From Halobacteroidaceae bacterium (GTDB lineage Bacteria; Bacillota; Halanaerobiia; B1SED10-174): 14,780 nucleotides of DNA. Below the pieces are notes generated by a model. It searched no databases, had not been told where the DNA came from, and saw nothing but the letters and a program-made list of their open reading frames with translations. Shown here piece after piece: positions 1-8,224 of this stretch. Every line of letters begins with the position of its first letter. The stretch's first letter is position 1. The position numbers were made by a program, and so were the translations under genes. The stretch covers positions 1 to 14,780 of the forward strand of contig PUKG01000112.1 of NCBI GenBank assembly GCA_003550445.1. Direction: 5' to 3'.

Positions 1-14
1 CCTTCAGGATACAT
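1..14 (-). CDS. Start of an unidentified gene, cut by the left edge
   Basis: An ATG at 14-12 on the minus strand begins a reading frame (Met-Tyr-Pro-Glu-...) that leaves the window after four full codons. It is preceded by a strong ribosome site, AAAGGAGGAG, at 21-30 with a six-base A spacer, and by a good promoter at 111-139. These three elements in the right order are the whole case for a gene. Too little protein is present to identify it. It lies downstream of the fhs terminator, so it is probably transcribed separately from the histidine operon. Confidence 0.6.
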
Positions 15-110
15 TTTTTTCTCCTCCTTTCGTCTCGGTCCGAAGATCCAAGCGAAAACAAATTACCTTTATTTGCAGTACAACCCTTTTCCGATGTCGC
101 CTGCGCCTTT

Positions 111-139
111 ATTTTAACATTAACTAACATAGTTGGCAA
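111..139 (-). promoter_or_regulatory. Sigma-A type promoter for the left-edge gene
   Basis: On the minus strand a -35 box TTGCCA (139-134) and a -10 box TAAAAT (116-111) are separated by exactly 17 bases. Transcription would begin near 104, leaving a leader of about 90 bases before the ATG at 14. The promoter sits just past the fhs terminator, which suggests an independent transcription unit. Confidence 0.6.
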
Positions 140-152
140 GATAAATAAACCC

Positions 153-187
153 AAAAAAGAAAAGGCCGCTGGAGACCTCCAACGACC
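153..187 (-). terminator. Rho-independent terminator after fhs
   Basis: Read on the minus strand, 187-164 forms a 10 base-pair stem with two G-U pairs and a four-base GGTC loop. It is followed by TTTTCTTTTTT at 163-153. It starts 15 bases after the fhs stop codon and closes the histidine operon. Confidence 0.9.
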
Positions 188-202
188 TTATTACATTAAC
201 TT

Positions 203-1870
203 TTAGAACAATCCCGAAATTTTTCCGTCTTTGTCAACATCGATTTCTTCGGCTGCAGGTTTCTTTGGTAAGCCGGGCATTGTCATAATGCTGCCCATTA
301 AGGCTACCAAAAAGCCTGCCCCGGCAGAAACATTGATGTCTCTCAGAGAAACCCGGAAATTGCGAGGTCTTCCTACCAGGGTCGGATCGTCGGAAAGAGA
401 AGCCTGAGTTTTAGCTACACAAATTGGCATGTTTCCATAACCCTGTTCTTCAAATCTCTTAATCTTGTTCATCGCAGCTTTGGAGATATCAACTCCGTCT
501 GCGCCATATATTTCTGTTGCAATTTTCTCCAGTTTTTCAGCAATAGGAAGGTCAGCTTCATAAAGGAGTTTAAAATTTGATTCTTTTTCCAGGGCACGAA
601 GGACGGCTTCACCAAGTTCTATTCCGCCTTCTCCACCTTTCGCCCAAACTTCGGAAAGGGCTACCTCAACACCCATTTTTTCACAGTGCTCTCTTACCAG
701 CTCAATTTCCTTCTCTGTGTCATGGGGGAACCTGTTTATTGCAACAACAAGGGGCAGGCCAAATTTCTTGATGTTTTCAATATGTTTTTCCAGGTTTTCA
801 ATGCCGTTTTCCAGAGCTTCAAGATTTTCTTCTGTTAATTCTTTTATTTTTACGCCTCCGTGCATCTTAAGGGCCCTGATTGTTGCAACCAAAACAACGG
901 CTTCAGGGTCCAGTCCACCAAAACGGCACTTAATATCAAAGAATTTTTCTGCACCAAGGTCGGCTCCAAAACCAGCTTCAGTGATTGTTATGTCTCCCAA
1001 CTTGCGGGCAAGTTTTGTAGCTATAAGGCTGTTACATCCATGAGCAATATTGGCAAAAGGCCCACCATGGACAAAAGCGGGGTTATTCTCAAGGGTTTGA
1101 ACCAGGTTTGGTTTTACAGCATCTTTTAAGAGAGCGGCCATGGCTCCATGAACCTTGAGTTCTCTTGCAGTTACGGGTTTACGTCCATAAGTATTACCAA
1201 CAACAATGTTCCCAAGTCTTTCTTTTAAGTCTTCAAGATCTTTAGAAAGACAGAGAATAGCCATGATTTCGGAGGCAACCGTAATCATAAAACCATCCTC
1301 GCGGGGTTGGCCGTTGGCCGGTCCTCCCAGAGCAATTACAATGTCCCTTAGGGCCCGGTCATTCATATCAACTACCCTTTTGAAAGAAATCCTGGTCGGA
1401 TCAATTCCCAGTTCGTTGCCCTGCTTGATATGATTATCCAGGGCTGCAGCAAGAAGGTTATGGGCTGCACTAATAGCATGCATATCACCGGTAAAATGGA
1501 GATTAATATCTTCCATCGGCACTACCTGGGCATAACCTCCGCCTGCGGCTCCACCTTTAATTCCAAAGCATGGTCCAAGGGATGGCTCTCTAAGGGCGAT
1601 AACAGTCTTTTTCCCCATTTTATTTAAAGCCTCACCCAGCCCAACAGTGGTTGTAGATTTCCCTTCGCCGGCGGGGGTAGGAGTTATAGCTGTTACCAGA
1701 ACAAGTTTAGCATCCGGAGCATCTTCAAGCCGCTTAATTGCGTCAAATTTAATTTTGGCCTTGTAATCGCCGTAAAGTTCAAGGTCTTCAGGTTTTAACC
1801 CCACCTTATCAGCGATTTTTTGGATATATTCCATTTTTGCTTCCTGTGCAATTTGAATATCAGATTTCAA
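203..1870 (-). CDS. fhs: Formate-tetrahydrofolate ligase
   Basis: Formyltetrahydrofolate synthetase interconverts formate, ATP and THF with 10-formyl-THF, ADP and phosphate in the cytoplasm. At 555 residues it has the usual family length. The ATP-binding loop TPAGEGKST is at residues 65-73, and the family signature region EPSLGP...GGAAGGGYAQV is at 95-115. The start is a TTG at 1870-1868 with GGAGG ten bases upstream; a nearer ATG is out of frame and meets a stop at once. It is the last gene of the hutU-ftcD-hutI-fchA run, 19 bases after fchA, and is followed by a terminator. In this setting I infer that it works in the ATP-forming direction, recovering energy from the one-carbon unit of histidine. 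It could equally serve general one-carbon metabolism or acetogenesis. Confidence 0.97.
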   Translation of the reverse strand: MKSDIQIAQEAKMEYIQKIADKVGLKPEDLELYGDYKAKIKFDAIKRLEDAPDAKLVLVTAITPTPAGEGKSTTTVGLGEALNKMGKKTVIALREPSLGPCFGIKGGAAGGGYAQVVPMEDINLHFTGDMHAISAAHNLLAAALDNHIKQGNELGIDPTRISFKRVVDMNDRALRDIVIALGGPANGQPREDGFMITVASEIMAILCLSKDLEDLKERLGNIVVGNTYGRKPVTARELKVHGAMAALLKDAVKPNLVQTLENNPAFVHGGPFANIAHGCNSLIATKLARKLGDITITEAGFGADLGAEKFFDIKCRFGGLDPEAVVLVATIRALKMHGGVKIKELTEENLEALENGIENLEKHIENIKKFGLPLVVAINRFPHDTEKEIELVREHCEKMGVEVALSEVWAKGGEGGIELGEAVLRALEKESNFKLLYEADLPIAEKLEKIATEIYGADGVDISKAAMNKIKRFEEQGYGNMPICVAKTQASLSDDPTLVGRPRNFRVSLRDINVSAGAGFLVALMGSIMTMPGLPKKPAAEEIDVDKDGKISGLF

Positions 1871-1889
1871 ATCAGATCATCCTCCTTTT

Positions 1890-2498
1890 TTATATGTTTT
1901 CATCAATTAATTTGTTAACTTCATCCTCCAGTTTCAATGCCTCCTCTAAAAACCTATCAACTCCCTTCGTTACTTTTTCCTTAAATTCTTCATCCTTAAC
2001 TGACCCCAGGTTGATCCGGACGTTTAAGGCAGCTCCCTTCATACAGGCATGGGCCATCAAAAAACCTACAGCACCATCGGTAATGCAGTTGGGATTCCCC
2101 TCTCGCATTACCTTTACTGCAAGTTTTCCAGCTTGAAGGGATTTCTCCATTGTTTCATAGGGAACCCGTGTTGCCTCCTGGAAGGCTTTCTGTATTTCTT
2201 CCTTTCTTTTCTCTTTTTCTTCAGGAGTTTCTTTAGGTAATTTAAATGCATTCATTACCCTGTTAAAGGATTCTGCGTCCCGGTCAACCAGCCTCCATAA
2301 TTCATTCTGCAAAAACCGGGCTTCTTCCTCTAAACTTTCGAAATTTTCCTTCTTTACACCTTCTGCTTTTTTCAGGGTAATATTGCTTACCATCCTGACC
2401 AGAGCAGAACTTAAAGAACCTGCGAAGGCTGCAACGCTCCCTCCACCAGGAGTGGGATTTTCGCTTGCAATATCTTCCAAAAATTCTTTTATATTCAC
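1890..2498 (-). CDS. fchA: Formimidotetrahydrofolate cyclodeaminase
   Basis: This enzyme converts 5-formimino-THF to 5,10-methenyl-THF and ammonia. The 202-residue protein matches the stand-alone bacterial form of the cyclodeaminase domain, which in mammals is fused to the formiminotransferase. Visible family marks are PTPGGGSV at residues 15-22, the DRDAESFNRVM segment at 72-82 and NPNCITDGAVG at 135-145. Most of the chain is predicted helix, as expected for this all-helical family. The start is GTG (2498-2496) with AAGGAGGGG just upstream, and it overlaps the hutI stop by four bases (GTGA), so translation is probably coupled. Its product would need FolD, not present here, to become 10-formyl-THF for the neighbouring Fhs. 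Confidence 0.95.
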   Translation of the reverse strand: MNIKEFLEDIASENPTPGGGSVAAFAGSLSSALVRMVSNITLKKAEGVKKENFESLEEEARFLQNELWRLVDRDAESFNRVMNAFKLPKETPEEKEKRKEEIQKAFQEATRVPYETMEKSLQAGKLAVKVMREGNPNCITDGAVGFLMAHACMKGAALNVRINLGSVKDEEFKEKVTKGVDRFLEEALKLEDEVNKLIDENI

Positions 2499-3784
2499 TT
2501 TTTCCCCTCCTTAATTTTTCCTTTTTCCACTACAACCCGGCCACGTTTTATCACGGTATCAGCCAGGTTGGTCCCATAATGATATGGTAAGAAACGATGA
2601 TTAGGAGCATCCCAGATAACCAAATCCGCCATTTTCCCTTCTTCAATACTACCAATTTCCCCTGCTCGGCCCAGGCTGTGAGCAGCGTTAATAGTTACTC
2701 CATTCAAAGCTTCTTCGGGAGTCAATTTCATCTTTAAACAGGCAAGGGTCATTACCAGGGGAAGGGAGTGTGTAGGACAGCTTCCCGGGTTAAAATCAGA
2801 AGCAAGGGCAATTGCTACACCGGCAGAAATCATTTTTCTTGCCGGAGCATATTCCTCTTTCATCAGGGTAAAGGGGGTTGCCGGGAGCAGAGTAGCTACG
2901 ACTTCTCTCCTTGCCATTGCTTCCATCCCCTCCTCAGAAATTTTAAGGAGGTGATCTGCGGAACGGGCTCCCAGCTCGGCTGCAAGTTGAGCTCCTCCCA
3001 GGCTAACCATCTCGTCAGCATGAAACCTTATTTCAAACCCTAAATCCTGGGCTTTTGTCAATAATTTCCTTGATTGTTCTATATTAAAAATTCCTTCTTC
3101 GCAGAATATATCGCAGTTCTTTGCGAGATTTTCTTCTGCCACCCTGGGCAAAACTTTCTCAGCCATAAAATCGATGAAATCATCTGTTCTGTCCTTGTAC
3201 TCGGGAGGAATGGCATGAGCCCCAAGGAAAGTGGGATCCAGGTCCATAGGATGTTCGCGGTCCAGTTGCTGTATTACCTTCAACATCTTTAATTCAGTAT
3301 CCAGATCCAATCCATAGCCGCTTTTTACCTCGGCGGTGGTTGTTCCCCCGGCCAGCATTCGGTTAAGATGGATACGACTTTTTTCCAGAAGGTCCGGGAA
3401 AGATGCTTCCCTTGTAGCACGAACGGTCTCGAGAATCCCTCCCCCTTTTTTCAAAATTTCCAGGTAGGGAACACCAGAAATCCTTAGAGCAAATTCATCC
3501 TCCCGGGAGCCCCCAAAAACAACATGGGTATGGGGGTCAATAAAACCCGGAGTCAGGGTTTTTCCGCCTGCCTCGATTACCTGTCGAGACTGCTCGGGGG
3601 GATATTCCTTTAAGATATCTTCTTCTTCCCCGACTGCAATTATTCTACCATTTTTGATTGCAACGGCTCCATTCTCAGTCTCTGTAACTGAACAAAAGTT
3701 ATCTCCTTTTAGGGGACTATGACTTGCTCCCTTTGAAGTTACTATCCTGCCCGCAAGAATTAAAATGTCAACTGTTTCACCCAT
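2495..3784 (-). CDS. hutI: Imidazolonepropionase
   Basis: This metal-dependent amidohydrolase opens the imidazolone ring to give N-formimino-L-glutamate, the third step of histidine breakdown. The 429 residues show the amidohydrolase layout: metal-ligand HTH at residues 85-87 in GFIDPHTHVVFGG, a further histidine H190 in GAHAIPP, FHADE with H255 and E258, and the metal-site aspartate D330 in ASDFNPGS. The C-terminal ADLVIWD strand at 386-392 is typical of the small beta-sandwich domain. The ATG at 3784 lies two bases after the ftcD stop. No strong Shine-Dalgarno is present (only GGTGA), so translation probably depends on coupling to ftcD. Confidence 0.97.
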   Translation of the reverse strand: MGETVDILILAGRIVTSKGASHSPLKGDNFCSVTETENGAVAIKNGRIIAVGEEEDILKEYPPEQSRQVIEAGGKTLTPGFIDPHTHVVFGGSREDEFALRISGVPYLEILKKGGGILETVRATREASFPDLLEKSRIHLNRMLAGGTTTAEVKSGYGLDLDTELKMLKVIQQLDREHPMDLDPTFLGAHAIPPEYKDRTDDFIDFMAEKVLPRVAEENLAKNCDIFCEEGIFNIEQSRKLLTKAQDLGFEIRFHADEMVSLGGAQLAAELGARSADHLLKISEEGMEAMARREVVATLLPATPFTLMKEEYAPARKMISAGVAIALASDFNPGSCPTHSLPLVMTLACLKMKLTPEEALNGVTINAAHSLGRAGEIGSIEEGKMADLVIWDAPNHRFLPYHYGTNLADTVIKRGRVVVEKGKIKEGKK

Positions 3785-3786
3785 TT

Positions 3787-4683
3787 TTATTCACCACGGA
3801 AAATTTTATTTTCCAGAACCTGCTCCTGGGTAAACTCTTCCAGCTGCAGGTAAAAATCAGCAGAATCCACAAGGGCTTTCTGGGGAACCAGACCAATTAC
3901 TTCACTTCCTACAATATTAACACCATATCGCTGGGCTTCTCGTTTAACTGCTTCAAAAACCCGAAAAATTGGGGTTTTTTCGTAATTCTCAAGATTCATG
4001 GAAACCTGGGCAATCCCCCGATCTTCCAGGAAAACACCCATGGCCTTGACATTATGGAAGCCCCCTCCGCTACCGCGGATACACCGGGCAATTTTATCGG
4101 CAATTTCTTTGTTTGTTGTATCAAGATTAATATTATAGGCGACCAGAGGCATTCTTGCACCAACAGCGGTAGCTCCCATTTTGGGCATTGTCTGGGGACC
4201 AAAATCCGGCTTTCTTTCAGTTGCCAGGATTTCTTTTAACTTCTCGTATTGACCTTTCCTTATTTTGGCAAGGTTTTTTCGCTCAGGAACCCGGGCTGCC
4301 TCCCCATAGAGAAACACCGGTATCCCCAGTTCCTCTCCCATGCGGCGTCCAACCTCTTCTGCTGCCGCTACACATTCTTCCATGCTTACCCCTGAAATGG
4401 GGATAAAAGGAAGGACATCAGTGGCACCCATTCTAGGGTGTTCACCGGTGTGCTGATCAAGGTCTATTAATTCAGCAGCTTTTTTTGCCAGGCGGAAGGC
4501 GGCCTCTTTTACGGGTTCCAGGTCGCCAACAAAGGTAATAACCGAGCGGTTATGACTTGCATCGGAAGAATAATCTAAAAGACGAACACCTTCAACTCCT
4601 CTGACCTCATCAACAACAGCTTCAACAATTTCTTTATTCCTTCCTTCACTTATATTTGGAACACTTTCAACTATCCTATTCAC
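3787..4683 (-). CDS. ftcD: Glutamate formimidoyltransferase
   Basis: The enzyme transfers the formimino group from formiminoglutamate to THF, giving glutamate and 5-formimino-THF. This is a single-domain bacterial form of 298 residues; the cyclodeaminase half of the mammalian protein is the separate gene fchA here. The N-terminal SVPNISEGRN is at residues 7-16. The family's catalytic histidine is H82, in the EHPRMGATDVLPFIPI segment. Also visible is the C-terminal EVIGLVPQKAL at 261-271. The start is GTG (4683-4681) with AAAGGAGG eight bases away, partly overlapping the hutU stop region; the gap to hutU is 14 bases. Its presence, and the absence of hutG or hutF, shows that the THF route is used. 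Confidence 0.97.
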   Translation of the reverse strand: MNRIVESVPNISEGRNKEIVEAVVDEVRGVEGVRLLDYSSDASHNRSVITFVGDLEPVKEAAFRLAKKAAELIDLDQHTGEHPRMGATDVLPFIPISGVSMEECVAAAEEVGRRMGEELGIPVFLYGEAARVPERKNLAKIRKGQYEKLKEILATERKPDFGPQTMPKMGATAVGARMPLVAYNINLDTTNKEIADKIARCIRGSGGGFHNVKAMGVFLEDRGIAQVSMNLENYEKTPIFRVFEAVKREAQRYGVNIVGSEVIGLVPQKALVDSADFYLQLEEFTQEQVLENKIFRGE

Positions 4684-4697
4684 CCTTAAAACCTCCT

Positions 4698-6338
4698 TTA
4701 AGGTATTTTTATCCCTTTTTCCCGGGCAGTTTTTATTGCCGTTTCATAACCAGCGTCAGCATGCCGAACCACACCCGTGCCCGGATCACAGGTTAAAACC
4801 CTCTCTAACCTTTTTTCTGCCTCCGGAGTTCCATCGGCGACAATAACCATTCCGGCGTGGAGGGAATAACCGATTCCCACTCCACCCCCATGGTGAACGC
4901 TTACCCATGAAGCCCCTCCAGCAGTATTCAACAGGGCGTTAAGGATTGGCCAATCCGCAATAGCGTCGCTCCCATCCTTCATTCCCTCAGTTTCACGGTA
5001 TGGGGATGCTACCGATCCTGTGTCAAGGTGATCCCTTCCTATTACAATTGGGCCTGATAGCTCGCCGTTAGCCACCATTCTGTTCATTTCCAGCCCGAGT
5101 TTTGCCCGATCACCATACCCAAGCCAGCAGATCCGGGAGGGAAGTCCCTGGAAAGAAACCTGCTCACCGGCCATTTTAATCCACCGGAGAAGGCGTTCGT
5201 CCTCGGGGAATATTTCTTCAATTCTTCTGTCGATTTTATAGATATCTTCTTCGTCTCCGGAAATTGCTACCCACCTGAAAGGACCTTTCCCTTCACAGAA
5301 TAGAGGTCTAATAAATGCGGGGACAAAACCGGGGAAATCAAAGGCGTTTTCAACTCCCCTTTTTCGAGCCTGCTCTCTAATATTATTACCGTAATCAAAG
5401 GTGATTGCTCCAAGTTTCTGTAATTCCAGCATGGCTTCAACGTGAACTTTTATTGAATCCAGGGCTTTTTCCTGATATCCTGCTGGATCTTCTTTTCGAA
5501 AACTGTCGGCCTCTTCTACCGAGTAGCCCAGGGGAACATAACCGTTTAAAATATCATGAGCTGAAGTCTGGTCGGTTACAAAATCGGGAATAAAGTTTCT
5601 TTTTACAAGTTCTGGGTAAACCCGAGCAGCATTATCCAAAAGCCCAATAGAAAGGGCCTCGCCTCTTTTAGCAGCTTTTTGTGCCCAATCCAGTGCCTCG
5701 TCAAGGTTTGCTGTTTTTTTGTCACAATAACGATCCGCAATTCTCCTGTCAATTCTATCTTCGTCTACCTCGACAACAATGGCGACTCCTCCGTTCATTG
5801 TAACGGCAAGGGGTTGAGCCCCTCCCATGCCTCCTAAGCCAGCAGTAAGGGTGATGGTTCCTTCTAAGGAATCCCGCCCTGACTTGGTTGCTGCTTCAGC
5901 AAAGGTTTCATAGGTACCCTGCAAAATGCCCTGAGTTCCAATATAAATCCAGCTTCCCGCGGTCATCTGGCCGTACATGGTTAAACCTTTTTTCTCCAGT
6001 TCCCAAAAATTTTCCCAATCAGCCCAGGCAGGAACCAGGAGAGAATTGGCAATTAAAACCCTGGGTGCATCGGAATGAGTTCGAAAAACTCCCACCGGTT
6101 TTCCTGACTGAACCAGGAGAGTCTCATCATTTTCCAGCTCTTTTAGAGTTTGAATTATTTTTTCCAGGGCTTCATGGTTACGGGCTGCTTTTCCCCTACC
6201 TCCATAAACCACCAGTTCTTCCGGTTTTTCCGCTACTTCAGGGTCCAGGTTGTTAAGGAGCATACGCAGCGCTGCTTCCTGTACCCAGCCCTTACAACTC
6301 CTTTCCCTTCCCCTCGGAGCCCTAAATTCTTTCCCCAT
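4698..6338 (-). CDS. hutU: Urocanate hydratase
   Basis: Urocanase adds water to urocanate to form 4-imidazolone-5-propionate using a tightly bound NAD+ as electrophile. The 546 residues match the usual length. The glycine-rich NAD+ segment GLGGMGGAQPLA is at residues 167-178. The conserved cysteine is C404 in SRICWLGYGDR. The signature stretch RDHLDTGSVASP...GMKDGSDAIADWP is at 435-464, and HHGGGVGIGYSLHAG at 482-496. The ATG at 6338 has GGAGG eight bases upstream. It is the first gene of the tightly packed run to fhs and is separated from hutH by 267 non-coding bases, so it may have its own promoter. All key residues are intact. Confidence 0.98.
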   Translation of the reverse strand: MGKEFRAPRGRERSCKGWVQEAALRMLLNNLDPEVAEKPEELVVYGGRGKAARNHEALEKIIQTLKELENDETLLVQSGKPVGVFRTHSDAPRVLIANSLLVPAWADWENFWELEKKGLTMYGQMTAGSWIYIGTQGILQGTYETFAEAATKSGRDSLEGTITLTAGLGGMGGAQPLAVTMNGGVAIVVEVDEDRIDRRIADRYCDKKTANLDEALDWAQKAAKRGEALSIGLLDNAARVYPELVKRNFIPDFVTDQTSAHDILNGYVPLGYSVEEADSFRKEDPAGYQEKALDSIKVHVEAMLELQKLGAITFDYGNNIREQARKRGVENAFDFPGFVPAFIRPLFCEGKGPFRWVAISGDEEDIYKIDRRIEEIFPEDERLLRWIKMAGEQVSFQGLPSRICWLGYGDRAKLGLEMNRMVANGELSGPIVIGRDHLDTGSVASPYRETEGMKDGSDAIADWPILNALLNTAGGASWVSVHHGGGVGIGYSLHAGMVIVADGTPEAEKRLERVLTCDPGTGVVRHADAGYETAIKTAREKGIKIP

Positions 6339-6605
6339 AAAATTTCCCTCCTCCTAATAACTACAGAAATTTTCCAGTATTGCAGATAACTTTTTTAAAC
6401 CAAATCTCCAAGAATTAATTTTGATATTTATTTCCCGCCTCCATTGAAAAAAATCCACAAGTTATGCTATTAAATTGCAATACTCATGGAATAATTTTGG
6501 GGTTCCCGGTATAGGCAAGTTCCCTCCCTTTGTAATTTTAACCACAAACCAGAAAATAATTATTTGACCTCTTTTCATTCCCAGTCTTTTTTCAAAATAA
6601 ATAAT
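6339..6605. other. Non-coding gap between hutH and hutU
   Basis: This AT-rich stretch of 267 bases contains no convincing gene. No GC-rich terminator follows hutH, so readthrough into hutU is plausible. I found no good -35/-10 pair on the minus strand; the best candidates (such as TTGCCT or TTGGAG with 17-base spacers) have poor -10 boxes. Small features are a 12-base perfect AT palindrome AAATAATTATTT at 6554-6565 and two direct GGGAAC repeats 17 bases apart on the minus strand. Either could be a regulator site, but nothing here proves it. Confidence 0.4.
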
Positions 6606-8126
6606 TTACTCCAGGCTACAACCTTCATCTTCCAAAACCTGAAGAATTCTTCCTTCCTCCAGTAACTCCGCAACTTCTTTTATTTCCATTGATGGTTGCC
6701 TGTCATTCTTTAAGTGAGGAATTTTATTTCTTAAATAATTATACACTTTTTTCGTTCCGAGCCCAAGCCGGCTAATTCCAGCAAGTTCCACAGCCTGGCA
6801 GGCACAGAGGGCTTCAACAGCCAATATTCCGGCCAGGTTGGAGTTTATCTGGTCCAGTTTTCTTCCGGCTATTGTTCCCATACTTACATGGTCCTCCTGG
6901 TTGGCTGAGGTCGGAATTGAATCAATACTTGCCGGGCCAGCCAGGACTTTATTTTCCGAAACAAGAGCAGCAGCGGTATATTGAACAACCATATACCCGG
7001 AGTTCAAACCGCTGTTTTCAACAAGAAACGGAGGCAAACCACTTAAAGCGGGGTTAACAAGCCTTTCAGTCCTTCTTTCAGAGAAATTCCCGATTTCCGC
7101 CATGGCCATTCCTGCATAATCAAGGGGGAGGGCAAGGGGCTGGCCGTGGAAATTTCCTCCGGAGATTATCCGATCTTCCTCATGGAAAATCAGGGGGTTA
7201 TCCGTGGAAGAATTTATTTCACAGATTAGAATTTTTTCCAGGTGCTCAAGGGCTGCCCGCGAAGCACCATGGACCTGGGGGATACAACGTAATGAATATG
7301 CATCCTGGACCTTGTCCTCACAGTTTTCGGTTAGGTTCTCGCTTCCCTCGAGAATTTTTCTTAAATTTGAAGCGGTTTTTTTCTGGCCGGGATGGGGGCG
7401 GGCGTTGTGGATCAGGGAATCAAAGGCATCCCCAAGGCCCCTCAACCCTTCCCAGGAAAGAGCCGCTATTGCCTCAGCCTGTTTAATAAGACGCAGGCCA
7501 CGGGCCAGTCCCAAAACGCCAAGGGAAGCCATTACCTGGGTCCCATTTACCAGGGCGAGGCCTTCCTTTGCTTTTAGTTGAAGCGGCTTTAATCCTGTTT
7601 TTTCCATTGCCTCTTTGCTATTAACAACTTGACCCTGGAAATAAACTTCTCCTTCTCCAATTAATGCAAGGGACATATGGGCAAGGGGGGCCAGGTCCCC
7701 ACTTGCTCCTACTGAACCCTGGGCGGGGATTCGGGGGTGGATTTTGTTATTCAGAAAATCAATTATTTGTTCGATTACTTCCGGGCGGACGCCAGAATTT
7801 CCTCTGGCCAGGGCATTCGCCCTTAACAACATTACGCCTCTTACCACAGCCTCCTCCAGATCAGGACCAAACCCTGCTGCATGGCTCAATAAAAGGTTGC
7901 GCTGCAGGATGCCTGTTTCATCTGATGAGATTGAAATACGGCTTAAGTGCCCAAAACCGGTATTAATCCCATAGATTACTTCATTTCCTGAAAGCCTTTT
8001 CTCCAGGTACTCCCGGTTGGCAATAACACTTTTTTTTGCTTCGGGGTCCAGTTTTACCTTTTCTCCTTTTTCCATTACAAGGAGCGCTTCTTCAATAGTC
8101 AGGTTGATTCCATCAATTTTTATCAT
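6606..8126 (-). CDS. hutH: Histidine ammonia-lyase
   Basis: Histidase removes ammonia from L-histidine to give trans-urocanate, the committed step of the pathway. At 506 residues it is typical of bacterial HutH. The Ala-Ser-Gly triad at residues 141-143, inside GSVGASGDLAPLAHM, cyclises to the MIO electrophile. Other conserved active-site pieces are Y52 in YGINTGFG, H82 in LSHAAG, NGTQ at 194-197, QDAYSLRC...PQVHGA at 274-288, STDNP at 307-311 and GNFHGQP at 324-330. The ATG at 8126 is preceded by a purine-rich AAAGGGGGAAAG. It lies about 30 bases after a terminator-like hairpin that follows ftsH. The family also includes phenylalanine and tyrosine ammonia-lyases, but the hut neighbours settle the substrate. 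Confidence 0.97.
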   Translation of the reverse strand: MIKIDGINLTIEEALLVMEKGEKVKLDPEAKKSVIANREYLEKRLSGNEVIYGINTGFGHLSRISISSDETGILQRNLLLSHAAGFGPDLEEAVVRGVMLLRANALARGNSGVRPEVIEQIIDFLNNKIHPRIPAQGSVGASGDLAPLAHMSLALIGEGEVYFQGQVVNSKEAMEKTGLKPLQLKAKEGLALVNGTQVMASLGVLGLARGLRLIKQAEAIAALSWEGLRGLGDAFDSLIHNARPHPGQKKTASNLRKILEGSENLTENCEDKVQDAYSLRCIPQVHGASRAALEHLEKILICEINSSTDNPLIFHEEDRIISGGNFHGQPLALPLDYAGMAMAEIGNFSERRTERLVNPALSGLPPFLVENSGLNSGYMVVQYTAAALVSENKVLAGPASIDSIPTSANQEDHVSMGTIAGRKLDQINSNLAGILAVEALCACQAVELAGISRLGLGTKKVYNYLRNKIPHLKNDRQPSMEIKEVAELLEEGRILQVLEDEGCSLE

Positions 8127-8155
8127 CCACTTTCCCCCTTTACACAGATAAACGG

Positions 8156-8184
8156 AAAAACAAAGAGGAGGATTGCTCCCCCTC
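8156..8184 (-). terminator. Terminator after ftsH, or leader terminator of hutH
   Basis: On the minus strand a GC-rich stem of seven pairs (GAGGGGG with CCTCCTC, one G-U) and a six-base AGCAAT loop is followed by TTTGTTTTT. It lies about 40 bases after the ftsH stop and ends only about 30 bases before the hutH ATG. It most simply ends the ftsH transcript, but little room is left for a separate hutH promoter, so attenuation in a hutH leader is possible. Confidence 0.7.
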
Positions 8185-8189
8185 CCCTA

Positions 8190-8210
8190 TAATTGAAAAA
8201 TATCCAATTA
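8190..8210. repeat. Small inverted repeat upstream of hutH
   Basis: TAATTG at 8190-8195 and CAATTA at 8205-8210 form a perfect six-base dyad around a nine-base spacer. It lies between the ftsH stop and the hairpin in front of hutH, where an operator for the hut genes could be expected. It is short and AT-rich, so chance is a real alternative. Confidence 0.25.
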
Positions 8211-8224
8211 ACGCCAATCTTATA

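Noticed and set aside
14..104. Riboswitch in the 90-base leader of the left-edge gene
   Set aside because: Only a short TCGG/CCGA self-complementary stretch is visible, with a loop too small to fold; no known riboswitch core is recognisable.
3724..4239. Open + strand frame of 171 codons opposite ftcD and the hutI start
   Set aside because: It runs antisense to two well-identified genes, has no ribosome site of note and gives no recognisable protein; it is a shadow of their codon use.
6450..6470. DnaA-box-like AAATCCACA on the + strand in the hutH-hutU gap
   Set aside because: It differs from TTATCCACA at two positions, stands alone and lies in AT-rich DNA with no origin context.
8160..8190. 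Possible HutP antiterminator binding site in the hutH leader
   Set aside because: Three NAG triplets occur on the minus strand, but their spacers are two and three bases, not the regular four-base spacing of HutP targets, and the run is simply purine-rich.
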